Positions 48,500 to 61,555 of a stretch of DNA of 64,000 nt are shown here, in pieces. The position numbers and the translations under genes were made by a program. The stretch is from Phocoena phocoena (taxonomy: Eukaryota; Chordata; Mammalia; Artiodactyla; Phocoenidae). The notes beneath the pieces were generated by a model, which saw nothing but the letters and a program-made list of their open reading frames with translations, did not search any database and was not told the DNA's origin. How positions within the stretch are numbered: position 1 is the stretch's first letter; the number at the start of each line of letters is the position of its first letter. The stretch spans positions 113,555,094 through 113,619,093 of the forward strand of contig NC_089225.1 in assembly GCF_963924675.1 (NCBI RefSeq), written 5' to 3'.

Positions 48500-51080
48500 G
48501 CTTCTAGTCAAAATAGAATAATACAGTCCAGATTTACTCTCCTACACGAAGCAGCTCCAACAGACAAAACACATGCAACTGTGGCTTCCAGACACTGGAC
48601 ATCAGGCATGTGACCCTTGAGGAGACACAAACATGATGAGCTGCCCAGTCGTCCCAGCTGACTGCTCGGAGACAGTTTCCAGGTACCAGTGCAGAGAGGA
48701 CACAGAAAACATTTGAAGAAATAATGGCTTAAATTTCCCAAATTTGGTGAAACTATAAACCCAAAGATCCAAGAAGTTCAACCAACTCCAAGCACAAACA
48801 CATAATGAAGATTACACCTGGACAGAACATAATCAAATTACTTAAAACCAGTCTTAAGATAATGTCTCAAACGCAGTTGGGAAGGAAAAGTCACATCACA
48901 GACAGAAAAACAAAAATAGGAACAACAGCAGATTTCTCAGTGCAAAGAATGCAAAAGCCAGAAGACACTGGAGCAACACCTTTCAAAGGGGGACACACAC
49001 ACAAATGCTGCACCACGTGAAAAACACATCTTTCAAAAACAAAGGTGAGATAGAGATGTTTTCAGGTATTCAGAAGCGAAAATATTCATCACCAGCAGAC
49101 CTACACTAAAAGAAATCTCAAAGGCAAAAGGAAAATCGTACCAGATGGAAACACAGATCTACACAGAGGAGTGAAGACCTTCAGAAATGGGAACCATACA
49201 GGTAAACAGAAAAGATTCTTCTCTGATGCTGAATCTCTTTTAAAGAGAACTGTTCAATGCAAAAGTAATAATGTATTACAAAGTTTATATCATATGTACT
49301 GAGAAAACATATGTCAAAAATAACACAAAGGGGCTTCCCTGGTGGCGCAGTGGTTGAGAGTCCGCCTGCCGATGCAGGGGACGCGGGTTCGTGCCCCGGT
49401 CCGGGAAGATCCCACACGCCGCGGGGCGGCTGGGCCCGTGAGCCATGGCCGCTGACCCTGCGCGTCCGGAGCCTGTGCTCCGCAACGGGAGAGGACACAA
49501 CAGTGAGAGGCCCGCGTACCGCTAAAAAAATAAATAAATAAATAAAAATAACACAAAGACTGGGAGGGGACGAACAGAAGTATACTGTAGTATGTTCTTA
49601 CATTAGACATGAAGTAGTTTAACCTTGAAGATAAGACTGTGATAAGCTGAAGATGTAGACTATAAATCCTAAAGTCCCACTTAAAAAAGAAATGATTATA
49701 ATTAACAAGTCAATAAGGAAAATTAATACAATCATAAAAATACTCAATCCAAATGAAGGCAGAAGAAGAGAAAAACAGAACACAAAAGTGACAAGTAGAA
49801 AACAAAAAGCAAGATGGTAGCTTTAAACCAAACAATATCAATGACCAGATCAAATGGTCTAAACGCCCCAATTAAAGGGGCTGTCAGATTGGATGAAAAA
49901 GCAAGACCCTGCTTCCAGAGTATAAAGAGGAATTATGTGAGATAGGACTAAAAATGGTTTAGAGAGAAGAGGTCATGCATTTTATTGTAAAATAAATCTT
50001 CCCCAAGCATCACGGACCCAAACATATGCTGCCTACGAGGAACGTGTTTTAAGTAGTGAAAGATGGAAAAAGATATACCATGCAAATACTAATCAAAAGA
50101 AAGCTATAATGGTCACATGAATATCAGACAAAGTAAATGTTAACGAAAGAATATCACCAGGGATAAAGAAGGTCATTTCATAACGATCAAGGGGTCAATT
50201 CATTAAAAGGACATAACATTCCTAAACACGTATGCACCTGATAACAGAGCGTCATACATGAAGCAGAAACTAGTAAAAGTGTAAGGAGAAATGGACAAAT
50301 CTGTAGTTGGAAATTTCAACACCCTGCTCTTAATAGTGGTTAGAACAGGTAGACAGAAAATTAGCAAGAGCAGAGAAGACACGAACAACACCATCACCCA
50401 ACCTGACCAAGATGACGTTTATAGAACACTTCATGAACAACAGCAGAATACATATTCTTCACATTCTTTTTAAATCCACACAGAATATTTACCAAGACAG
50501 ACCATCTTTTGGTCTCAATAAATTTTAAAAGACTCAAGTCAAGATATACAAAGTATGTTTTCTGACTTGAAATTAGAAATCAGTAACAGAAAGATATCTG
50601 GAAAACCAGATATCTGGAAACTAAATAATACACTTCATGGGTCAAAGAAGAAATTAAAGTAGAAACTATGAAGTATTTTGAAATGAATGAAAATGAAGCA
50701 CAACGCATTTGTAGTGCTGAGAGGGAAGCTGAGAGCACTGAATGCCTGCATGAGAGAAGAAGGTCCTAAGTCAATGACCTCAGGTTTTACTGTTAGAAAC
50801 TAGAAAAAGGGTAAACCGGACCCAAAATAGCAGAAAAAAGACAATAACAAAGAGCAGAAATCAATGAAACAGAAAAATCAATGAAACTAAACGCTGATTC
50901 TTTGAGATAGTAAAATTGATAAACCTCTAGCTAAACTGATCAGGAAAAACAGAGAAAGAAGACACAAATTAACAACATCCAGAATGAGAGGGGATTGACT
51001 GTAGACCATACAGATATGAAATGAATGATAAGGAAATATGATGTACAACTTCACGCCAAGAAATCTGACAATTTAGATGA
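48500..51080 (+). mobile_element. Old L1 (5' part, ORF1-ORF2), split by a SINE
   Basis: GAAGAAATAATGGCTTAAAT, CAGCAGATTTCTCAGTGCAA, CACCAGCAGACCTACACTAA and, beyond the SINE, GTCAGATTGGATGAAAAAGC then CAAGACCCTGCTTCC follow the ORF1-to-ORF2 order of an L1M-type element. Both ORFs are destroyed. A young SINE sits at 49331-49543. Confidence 0.75.
49331..49543 (+). mobile_element. CHR-type tRNA-derived SINE, young cetacean form, nested in L1
   Basis: Full-length copy from GGGCTTCCCTGGTGGCGCAG through CGCGTCCGGAGCCTGTGCTC to GGCCCGCGTACCGC, with an (AAAT)n tail. AAAAATAACACAAAG is duplicated at 49316-49330 and 49544-49558, so it inserted into the older L1. Confidence 0.97.
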
Positions 51081-51184
51081 AATAAACAAATGTCCTAAAA
51101 GACCCAAACTATCAAAGCGGACTCAAGAAGAGAGAGACCAGGATCGCTGCACCACCCGGGTAATCCGGTCTACAACTCTCACTG

Positions 51185-52130
51185 TCTTGGTTATTGCCCA
51201 ATGGTGATGTCTAACTTCCCTCCTTTCTTCTGCATGTGTTAATTAGAATTCCACTGCAAGGATGAGCTGTCACTTGTCCATCTCGCTGTTTAATTATTTA
51301 TATCAGTATGAATTTACGGATTTTCATTTTATTCTGTGCATGGCAATCCAACACCACCATTACTTATTTTGTCATCCAAGCTTCGGCCACTGGAAGCGCC
51401 TATGTTTTTCTGACAAGCCCCCACCCCCATCTTTTATTTTTTTTTAGCACTTCCTTACTTTCTACTTCCACAAGGTGTCCCTGTCACAAGCTTGGAATCA
51501 ACCACTCCTCCTGGGAGCCCTGGTTCCCTTTTTTGGAGAACTGTGTGTAGACACTAAGATCTGGGTGCCGGAGGTGCTCGTTACTGGTGGGTGTCACTGC
51601 TGTAGGACCCTCCCTGCACACAGTACATTTGACACTAACACACGCATTTGTATTTTAGTGCCTATCTATTGGTTTATATATTTTTTAATCATAAGTTTAC
51701 ACTGACACCTCAGATTCCAACCCAACATCTCAGGTGGATTTTAGTCTCCCCCTTTCCTGATTTTCAACTTATTTCTCCAGCAGTGAGAAACCTGGTTCTT
51801 ACGAGCTAGTCTGTTTGCTTACTTGCTGTACTCTAGTACACATTCTAGTATAAAGTACTTTCACAACTGCTGACCCCCACACGACAATTCACGTCCAGTT
51901 CTTGCCTCCAGCCTCACAGTATGTGGTCAGGACGCAGGTTCCCACAGTGACCCGGGCAGCTCTTCCCTTCAGAGCCCCTTCAGTGAGGTGGCTTATGTAT
52001 TTATTATGTGATAGAACTCGACTCATTTGTCAGTATTTGTATTTCATTTCGGTTTCCCCCACATCCTTGTTGGTTTTAACTGTTTATTTTTTGGATATGC
52101 GAAGAGTTAAGAAATACAAATTTTTAAGAA
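51185..52130. mobile_element. Ancient L1-class fragment
   Basis: TGTTAATTAGAATTCCACTG, CATTACTTATTTTGTCATCC, TAAGATCTGGGTGCCGGAGG, CAGTGAGAAACCTGGTTCTT and TTTTGGATATGCGAAGAGTT follow the order of a long old L1-type consensus as I remember it. No coding capacity. Orientation not decided. Confidence 0.5.
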
Positions 52131-52199
52131 AAAATAATGTTCACATTGATATTTGCGATTACATTAAGATTTTACAGGGTTTTAATGTAAATTTCTCTT

Positions 52200-52460
52200 G
52201 CTTAAAGAAAAAAAAACGCTTTTGTATTATGGAAATTTCAAATTATACAAAGTAAACACTATAGTATGAGTCCACAGCACCCAGCTTCAACGATTACTGG
52301 CACCCTACCAGTCTGGCTTCACCTGTATCTCCTTTTACACACACTGACATGTCCAAAGTGTAACTGCAACGTAAATGGGTAGACCTGTGTAACCCATTCT
52401 TCCTCCTCTGATTTTTCCTTTGATATGATCTAGTCAGAATCCAGTCTGTTATAAACAGTG
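52200..52460. repeat. Ancient interspersed repeat, unnamed
   Basis: TATGGAAATTTCAAATTATA, then ACAGCACCCAGCTTCAACGA, resembles a widespread old repeat ('cccatcacccagcttcaacaattatcaa'). Confidence 0.45.
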
Positions 52461-53989
52461 GCCTTTGCGTAATATCATGTCCTCTGTTTTGGGGGAAGCA
52501 GAAGCCCCTCAAGGTTTCTGAGCAGTACAGAGAGTTGGGGCAGGGTCCGGGGCAGGCCAAGGTGACAGCACCAACCCAGCAGACATGCCCTCCCTCCCCA
52601 GAGCCAGGGCTCGGGCCCCTGAGGAGGGTGTGATGAGAACACTCCCTCCACTTGGTTCCTTCCCAGACTCTGGGCTCCTCTGTGGCCATCAGTGGCCGCT
52701 GCCAGCCCAGATCCGTCATCCCATGGCTGCATCTGGTTATGGCCGTCTCAGAGCCAGGTCGTGCCTGGGCCCCCAGCCCCCTAGGAGAAAGGCAGTGGGA
52801 GCCGGGCTTGGAGAAAAAGATTGGGGAGAGTCTGGAACAGCAGACCTGGAACTAGGAGGCTGAAGAACCAGTTCTAGAACCCGACAGGCACAACCTCAAT
52901 GCCTGGTCTGTGAACGCTTCTCTCTAGAATACAGAGGGAGGTAAGAACTCGGGCTCCAGAACACAGGCATGTTAGGAGGAAGGCGTATCCACCAGTGGTT
53001 CAAGTTTACAAGCAACAGAAGTGGCCCTGGATGAACTAGGTAAACAAAGACCTCCCAGAAGGATCTAGAGAGCTGGACGTGGGGGGGGATCTGGAGGGGG
53101 CGCCTGGAGGCAGGACTTAACAGACGGCGGACAGTCCCTGCAGGAACACTGCCTGAGACTCGTTTTCCAAGGGGCCCATATCGACGGGGCCGTGAGTCAC
53201 ACCTCTTGGCAGGGCCGGGGCTGGACACCTTGACGGGCAGCCCCCCCAAAGGGAACCCAATGGGAAAGGGGTCATTCCCCAGAGGCAGGCTAGGGGCTGT
53301 GACAGGACAGGAGGACACTGGACTGGGCGGGCAAGGCCGCATGGCAGCTGGGGGCTGGGCCCGGCACTGTACTGAGAGGGGCTGAAGCAGGGCCCCGACA
53401 AGCCAGGACTATGGGGCCTCCCCAGCCGCCCGACTTCCCTTTCCTGATGACCATTAACGTCTGTCTCCCGTGCTCAGGGGAAGCGCCAGGGGAACCGGTG
53501 GCACACATGTGTCCCTGAACAGTACCGCGTCCGGCGTGGGAGGCCTGGGCGCCATCAGCCCGGCGTCCCCCCGGCCAGAGCTGCACGACCTTGGACCAGT
53601 CTTCCGCCCTCCCTGGGCTGCTTCTCCCCGCGAGACTCCAGGCTGGAGTAAACCAGCGCTCACTGGGGTGTTTCCAGCTGCACTCACAGGAGAAGCTTTA
53701 TGAAGAAAGGCTCAGCGGCCAAAGGCCACAGCGAAAGCAGGACCCAGCGCTGCCTCCGGCCCTTTGCACACACGTGGACTGCGGCCCCAGGGCCGGGCAC
53801 CAAGCAGCCATCAACTCCCCAGCCGTCGCCCCTCTGCAGCCCTGTGCCCATGTGTCTGTGGGCTCACTCCCCCACTGCTCTCCACTGTATCTCCCCAGAG
53901 GGGCGTTCCCTGACAGCACTGCCCCGCCGCTGCCGTCACCCTGCTCTTTCCCTTCCAAGCCCCTTTCTTCCTCGGATATCGTATGAGAT
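52461..53989. other. GC-rich intronic sequence without a recognised element
   Basis: Overlapping open frames of up to 148 codons without recognised domains. A GGGGGGGGATCTGGAGGGGG run lies near 53081. Confidence 0.4.
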
Positions 53990-54155
53990 GCCAACCTGAC
54001 ATCTTTATGTGATCATTTCCTCACCGTCAGTCCCGCTGCCCCAGTGTGGAGCGTAAAGCTCCGTGACCTCTGTGACCCGCGGCCCTTCTCGCACCCTAGA
54101 GGGTGGCGCACAGCAGGCCCGCAACGGAAACGGGCCAAGCTGAATGAACTTTTGA
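53990..54155 (+). repeat. Possible L2/MIR 3' fragment
   Basis: GGAGCGTAAAGCTCCGTGAC and GGTGGCGCACAGCAGGCCCG then CTGAATGAACTTTTG resemble an L2 or MIR3 end. Weak. Confidence 0.35.
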
Positions 54156-55679
54156 AACGCTTTCCTGACTCCACCTCAGAAATCACCTCGGAAAGGGGCT
54201 GAGGTCAAAGTCGAACTGCAAAAGCGACAGCACTCTGCCTTTCGGAGATGAAGGGAAGAAATCAAGGACCACGTCTCAGGCGGAAGATTCCAGAAGTGCA
54301 AAAGCGCGTGGGGCCTCAGGACACCCACTGCCTCAGAGAGGGCCCGGGGCTGCGACCAGAAAAGCAAAGCAATGGGTAACTCAAGGAGCCCTTTCAACCC
54401 TCAGGACACCTCGGTTAAATAAGGACCCATGCAAGTCATGAAGATGCTGGGGCAGAGGAGAAAATGCCAAATTAACTCCTGACAAAGGGAGCAGAAACAC
54501 CTGGGCCCCACAAGGAGAGCCAAGTCGTTAATATTCAGTCTAAGAGGATAACCGACCAAGAAAGCTGCCCAACTTGTTTAACGACGTTTCTCCTCAGTCC
54601 CCCACTCCATCAGCGTCTCTTCAGGGGGAAGGTCTCTGAACAACCCAATGGAATATTCACAGTATAAAAATAAACTAGGAATTTAACCTTTTAATAAAAT
54701 AAAATTCAAGTGTGCAATAGTTCTTTTCATCTCGACATAAATGTCTAATGACACTTTACTAACCAGTAGATTATCACTTTTCTAAGAAAACACACAGACA
54801 ACACATGGTATTAAGATCTCAAAAATTAGAGGAGTTTAAGGTTTCTGAAACCGTTTCATGAATAACATTTGAAATTTATATCTGTACATCTCTAACTAAA
54901 GTATATACTTCTGATAAATATTAGACAAATGTGAACATATTATGACTGGAAACACAACTGCTTTTATGATTACATTCGTTCCTGATTTATGACATAAATT
55001 AGAAGCCTACACTTGGGACAGTGAACGGTAGCAAGGAATCTGTAATTCTGACTTGCACTTTTAGAAAGACGGGCGTGATCATTCCACTAAGTAAACAGTC
55101 TCTGACACTAAGCATGTACTTATACACAGACATCTCTTTATTTTTATTTCCGTTCCGTACAGAATAAACGAAACTAAACGCATCACTACAGCCTGTGTGC
55201 GCTAATATTTCCTTCGCCAAACACTTTGAATCTAGAATTACCTACAGTTATTCCCTCCTGCAGCTGCCCTTGGAAATTTTAGTTGACCTAATTTCAGGGA
55301 ATAAGCCATAAACTTTCCAAAGAATAAAAGTCTTAGAAACTATAAATCATTAAGAGAACACTCTTTTAAAAATCTTGTTACGAGACCACATAGCAATGTG
55401 GGAGCGCAGAGGACATGTTTTCTCACTCACCACAGTCCTCTGCATCCCGTCACATGGGCAAAGAGGGACCACAGCTCGAAGTCCATATTCCTCCCCACCG
55501 CAGCCGCAGCCTGCCAGGCTGCTGGGGGAACGGCGAGCTGTTCAAGAGACCAAGAAGAGAACCAAGAGCCACACAGCCTGCAGCACCCCAAAGCGGGATG
55601 AAGGACGCGAGCCATCAGCTGAAGACAACAGAGAGCCATTGCCAGGAGCACGAATGAGGTCAGGAGATCCCCTCTCACC
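54156..55679. other. Intronic sequence, with an AT-rich repeat-free part
   Basis: 54.65-55.37 kb is AT-rich but shows no L1, SINE or DNA-transposon signature; see findings. The remainder is mixed without exons. Confidence 0.45.
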
Positions 55680-57480
55680 ACATCCATCCAGCACCATACT
55701 GGGGATGCTAACCAGGACGACAAGGCAAGAAAAAGAAGTGAGAGGAACAAGGATGGGAAAGGAAAAAGATATGCACTGTTCACAGGTGATACACTGTGTA
55801 CACGGGAAACCCAAGACAATTTACCAATAACTGTCAAAACTCCTAAATGAACTTAACAAGACCACGGGGTACAATGTCGATATACAAAAATCCACTGTAT
55901 TTCTACATACCGGCAATAAACAAATAGAAAATAAGCTTTAAAGAAGATACCATTTGCAATAACATCCAATAACGGCAAATATCCAGGGCTAAATCTACCG
56001 AAAAATAGATAAGGACTCTACACATTAAACGATGAAACATTATAAGTAAATTTAAAGATCTAAATAAATGGAGGAATATACCCTGTACACGGACTGGAAG
56101 ACCCAATATGGTTAAATGTCAGCGTTAATGTTAATGTTCCCCAAACTAGTTGGCCGTCGATGTAGTCTCAAATCAAAATCCCACCAGAAGTTTTCTGAAA
56201 ACTGACAAGTCAATTTCAAATGTTACATGGAAGTACAAAGGTCCTAGAATAGCAATCTCGAGGAAAAACAGGCCTGGACAACTTACACTACTAAATATCA
56301 AGACTTATGATAAACCTATGTAATTAAGACACTGGGTGAGAATACACAGTGAGACCATCACAAACATGGTAATATGATTATAGCAAAGGCTGCCCTCCGC
56401 ATCATAGGGAAACAGGCCAGGTCTTCTCAATAAACAACGCCTGAGTCAACAACGGTCTTTATGGAAACAGAAATGAACCACGACATAGGCAGCGCACCAT
56501 CAAGAAAATTAGTGCGGGGTGGGTCAAAGACCTAAATGTTAAAGGAAGGACAAGAAAGCCTCGCCTAAAGGACAAAAAAGATCTGCAGGTAGACAGAGAT
56601 TTCTTAAATCTATCTCATAATAACAAAATTTTAAGGCACTGACCAGAGGAGGAAAGAAAAATGACACATTATACTGCATCAAAATTAGGAACTTCAGTTC
56701 ATCAGAAGACCCAGCAGAAGAGTGAAAAGGCAAGCCAGAGAGCAGAAGATAATCTGCCCAACACATCCAAGAAAGGTCCAGAATCCAAAATGAATAATTC
56801 TCACAAATCGTTACAAAAAAGGCCGCCGGCCCAAATAAAAAAATGGGCAAAAGCTATGAACAGGTACTTTCACAAAAGAGGATTCCAAATGGTCAATCAC
56901 CACATGAAGAGGTGCTCAGCACCTGTATTAACAGGGAAATGCAAATTAAAGCCTCAGCGGGATCCCACAAATGGCTAAAAGGCAAAAGCAAAGCAGGACC
57001 CAGCGCCGACAAGGAGGGGAACGACCGGACCTCGACTCTGCCATGAGAGCGTGCGGGAGACAACGACCTCGGGAAAGTGATACCTGAAAAGCCACGCCGG
57101 GCACACCGCTCCCCAAAGCCATTCACAGGATGACACAGCAGCATCGCCCGCAGTCGCCGGAAGCTGGAAACCTGCCACACGTCCATCAGCAGTAGAATAA
57201 ATAAACTGTGAATCGTAGCACAGTCATACCAGAGAACACGGTCTAGCAACAAGAATAAACAAAGCACACCTAAAAGCAGAAACACAGACGAGAGATGGTG
57301 CTGGGTGGGCCAGAGCAGACAGACACTCAGGAGTATCGTGTACTGGGCGACTCCACGGTGTGAAATCTGAAACCAGGTCAAACTAACCTGTGCTGTTAGA
57401 AGCTGAGACAGGTTACCCTTGGGCGTGGAAGGAGGAACCAGAGGGCGTAAAGTAATGTTCTGTTTCCTGATCCAAGTGAA
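55680..57480 (+). mobile_element. Old L1 (ORF2 C-terminal half and 3' UTR)
   Basis: TATACAAAAATCCACTGTAT, CATTTGCAATAACATCCAAT, TGTTACATGGAAGTACAAAG, TGCATCAAAATTAGGAACTT and AATCACCACATGAAGAGGTG follow the ORF2-to-3' UTR order. Frames are broken; 56661-56978 is a chance 105-codon survivor. The 3' part is unusually GC-rich. Confidence 0.78.
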
Positions 57481-59439
57481 AAATCAGTGAAAGGGCGGAA
57501 ATTCACCCACCTGAATGCTTCTGGCTGGAAGACAGACAGAATCAACCACTCAAAGATCACCTTGCGTCAAAGAAAGATTCAAAATAATACCCACGTGGTT
57601 GATCCATTCCGCCGGCACTATTCTACTTTGACTTTCTGGGCAATGGATGAACATTTTATAGCTCTTGCTACTATATTCTCACAATGAGCATGTACACGGG
57701 AAGTACTTGCCAAATTACTTCCTCTTAAAACAACAAAACCTCACAGAAACAGCACAGAACGCGTGATTCCAAGTCCATGATGCAAACAGAGGGTGGGCAA
57801 TTCAAACCAAGGGGCTACGTGGAAGACCCAGGAGGCTCTAAGTCAGGCTATCAGACGGAAAAATGTATATGAAATCACTTTAATTCAAATATTTTTCAAT
57901 TAAGTAGTTAGTTTAATTTGAATTAATTAAGATAAATTTAAATAAATTTTAATGAAAAAACAAACTGTTGACTATGATTTTTCTGAGTCCATTTTATATA
58001 GTAAGCTTTTCAAATAAGCGTTGTTTTGTTCACCAGACACCCTTCACAAACTACGGGCTGTAAGGTCTAGCAATTTTGTTTTGTAAGAGTACCGTTTTAT
58101 GACGGACAGTCGCAAAGCAGAATACAAGATGTTTTCCCCATAATCTGTTGCGACAGATTTATATTTTAGTTTCAAAACAGGCTCTATACTTGAACGTAAT
58201 AAAACTCCATTTCTGTGTGTTCTAACAGGAATTTCCTTAAATCTGAGAGCAGGCTCCGCTTAGCAGAGGGCTAGGATTCTACCAGCCCCGACCCCCTCCA
58301 CCCATTCTGGAGGGGCCAGAAAGTCAGGCCTTGAGGGGAGAAAGGGGACGGGCACTGGGTCATCGGGGCCCTTGCGCGCGCACAAAGGAACAACTGTCCA
58401 TCAGCAGCGTCACAGCATCGATCCTCTCCACCGAGAAAACAAATTCCCAGCTGTCTAGATCCTTCTTCCACATGGCTATGTCCGTTCATTGATAAACAGC
58501 CACATAAATAAACTCTTTAGATTAAGGGTCCAAATGGATAAAGCGTCCAGATAAAACAACACTTGTTTCCTTAGCTGCTAAATAAAATAAGTTTAGAGGA
58601 GAAGATTCCAGCAGGCAGGCAGGCAGGGGACCTGGAGATCTGACTTTTAAGTGTAAAACTCAGGCAGGGCGGGGACAGGAGGGCAGGCGGGTGGAGGGCG
58701 GGTGCTTTGATCCCAGTATCTCCCAGGGCATTTTGCACCAGGATGGTGAGCTGAGCTCCTGGGTGCTCCCTGCCTTGTCTCATTAAATGGGGGTCAAGGG
58801 AGAAAACCAGTATAAACCCAAGACAGTGAAGAATCCATGGGGGTGAGGAGGCACTGGCCGTCAGATTTCGACAAAGTTCCACTAAGGCCTGAAGACAGAT
58901 GCAAGCCGGTGGGAGCGAGCAGGAATCCAAGAGTCCAGCCCTGCCCCCAGCTCCCCTCGCTCCTTTAGGAAGCGATTCTTCATCCTTGTCCTTCAATTTA
59001 CAAAGTGCGAGGATGCAGCAGAGATGTCCAAGGGCCGTCTGTCTCCCCGGCCACTGCTCCCACGGATGGATGAGCCCGCAAAGCCCCGGGCAGCCTCCCC
59101 TGTCTTCACCAGAAGAGAATCACCCCACGTGTCACTCTGCAACCTCAGGGCCAGCAGCCGGGCTACGTCTTCTTTCTACGGTACTTACACACAAATGCAC
59201 ACAGCATTCCATTCACATAAATGGATGGTAAACGCACCGCTTTATTTTTAGAGCAATTGTCTTTTTCTTGCTTTTTTTCTCCTCTCTCTGCCATCAACCA
59301 CAACAGGTAATCTTTGTGTGGGTACAGCCCATACTCTTCTCCATTTTCGCTCACACATACACACACACAGATACACAAAGACACACCCACATACCCCCCC
59401 CACACACACCCAGGTGGTCACTGTCTGCCTTACAAAACT
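57481..59439. other. Intronic sequence, with an AT-rich repeat-free part
   Basis: 57.85-58.25 kb is AT-rich with AATTGAATTAATTAAG-like motifs and no repeat signature. 58.2-59.3 kb is GC-rich. A (GCAG)n run lies at 58606-58627 and a CA-rich run at 59350-59412. Confidence 0.45.
59350..59412. repeat. CA-rich simple repeat
   Basis: Interrupted (CA)n: CACACATACACACACACAGA to CCCCCCCCACACACACCC. Confidence 0.75.
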
Positions 59440-60275
59440 GAGGTTTTATCACAGAGATTTCTCAGTATCTGACTTCTTTTCTCTTTCAACAATACTTCTA
59501 GGAATAGTCCATCGTGTGGCTGCACAAAGTTTAGCCAACCTCGGCCCCAGTGGGCACAGACTTCCTTCCAAATCTTTCCCTGCCGGGGAGCCTCAGTGCA
59601 AACATCCTTATGTGCTTGTGCTTGCACTCCCAAGGAGCACAGTCCCGGGAGTGGAAGCCGAGTCTGCGGACCGGTGCATTTCCCATTTCAGAAAATGTCA
59701 GCGGGATGATTTCCAAAGACATGCCACTGTTCACACCTGCCCCAGCCCTGTGTCTGAAGTTGCGGCTTTCCACTGCCCCTCCAGCAACAGATGTCATGTG
59801 TCTACTTTCTGCTGCTCTGGGTAAAAAGCGAAATCCCTTTCCACTTGTATTTGCATCTCCCCATGATGAAAATAGGGAGTTTGAGCATCTCTTCGTTTTG
59901 GTTTGTTCTCTGTGCTGCCCAGTCTGTGTTCTGTTTCTAAACTTGCCCTCCTCTCCAGTTTCTAAGAGCCCTCTGGATAACAGAAACTTATTCTTTACCT
60001 GTCAAATGTTACACACATTTTCCCAAAACGCTCCTTGACCCCTGGACTCTGTTGATAGTATCTTTATCCAATCAAAAGCTTTACATTTTAAACTGTCAAA
60101 TGTGTCCTTTGCAGCTTCTGGGGATCCTGGACCAATGAGGAGCGTGAGGGTGGCTTGCAGATTTCTACCGCTTTACCTTTTTCTACGTTGACACCTTGAA
60201 TCCGTCTGGAATTCATCTTCCCTTCATCCTTAAATACGAACAGACAACTCCCCAGCCTTTTAAGGAAAAGTTGAA
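59440..60275 (-). mobile_element. Old L1 3' part, reverse orientation
   Basis: On the plus strand: GGGAGTTTGAGCATCTCTTC, ACACATTTTCCCAAAACGCT, TATCCAATCAAAAGCTTTAC, AACTGTCAAATGTGTCCTTT then GAATCCGTCTGGAATTCATC, the complement of a common L1M 3' region. Sense to HDAC4. Confidence 0.65.
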
Positions 60276-60960
60276 ACAAGGAAAAAAAAAAAGACCAAGA
60301 TAAATAGAAAACCTGACCCCAGAAGAAACCGAGGTAACTGGAGTCCCTCTAACGAGCCACAGAGAGAATGGAGACATGAGGGACAAAACACAGCCCTGAC
60401 CATGGCCAACAGGAGCGGCCAGGCCACAAGGAGGAACCCTGGGACCTCAAGCAGGCAAGTGCCAAAACAAGCCAGCCACAGAGGAACCGGGAGACCCAGC
60501 TGAGCAAACCTTAGAGAACAAAGTCGGTACCCTAGATGGATTCACAGGAACTCCACCAACGGGGAACTGGAGACGGAAGCACCGGAAGGAGATGATCGTG
60601 ATGCTGATGAGAGAAGGAAGAGAAGGAAACTACCCCCAAAAGGAACGTATAACAAGACCTGAAAAGGAGTCCCCTATATGCCACCTGCGATACATTTTTA
60701 AAATTCCACATTATAAAATTTCAGAACACCAAAGTGAAGAGAAGCTCCTACAGTTTCAGAGGAAATCAAAGCAAGACCCCTAAAAGTGAGTGAGAAACGG
60801 GGTGGTACTACGCTTCTCATCAGCAACCCCGGACCGGCATGCCTGAGAACCCTTCCTGCCCCAAGGAAGGCACGTCTGGTCACGGCCCCCTCGATGGAAT
60901 CTTCTAGACAGTGTCGCTGCCTGCGCGATAGTCGGGAGATGCTGGCCCTACGGTGTGTGT
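60276..60960 (+). mobile_element. Old L1/HAL1-like ORF1-region fragment
   Basis: TTCCACATTATAAAATTTCA then GAACACCAAAGTGAAGAGAA and CTTCTCATCAGCAACCCCGG resemble the ORF1 downstream part of HAL1/L1M. No intact frame. Confidence 0.5.
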
Positions 60961-61149
60961 CCGCTGCCGTCAGTGATGCGGGCTTCCACCGCCATGCCCA
61001 GGACCTGTCCCAGCCACTGCGCTCGGTGACCCAGGTGGAGGTGACTAACGCCAGTCAGCCACGGACCAGACTGACAGCAGACAGGGCCCGGGCCCCAGGT
61101 CCTGCCCCTCTGCCTCGCCATCACGTCATTTGCCTCGGACCCTGATACT

Positions 61150-61475
61150 TCTCAGCTCCACTGTGTCCCTGGATACAGCCGAGCGACCATACTTGAGTGA
61201 CGCTTAAGAAAACCGCAGGAAAGGGCTGGGGTGGGGACACTTCCAGTCGTGAGACGGCGAAGCTGGACAGTGTGATGTGCCGCGGGGTGGTGACGGTTAA
61301 TCGCACTGCACTGTACCCCAGAAATTCGCTGAGAGCAGCCGTAAGCCTTCTCCCCACACACAAAGAGAAGTAACTGTGCGAGGTGACGCACATCTTGATG
61401 AACCTGACCACGGGAATCATTTCATAATGTGCAGGTGCGTTCAATGTACACAACTTCGTCAAGTACACCTCAGTG
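61150..61475 (+). mobile_element. Old L1 3' UTR fragment
   Basis: TGTACCCCAGAAATTCGCTG, AAGAGAAGTAACTGTGCGAG, GTGACGCACATCTTGATGAA, GGAATCATTTCATAATGTGC and AAGTACACCTCAGTGAAG follow a well-known L1M-type 3' end, heavily CpG-changed. Confidence 0.65.
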
Positions 61476-61555
61476 AAGCAGAGGGAAAACCCAGCAGGGG
61501 CCGAGGAACACTACACTGCTGTTACAATCACGCATAAGCCCCAGGCAAACGCTCC

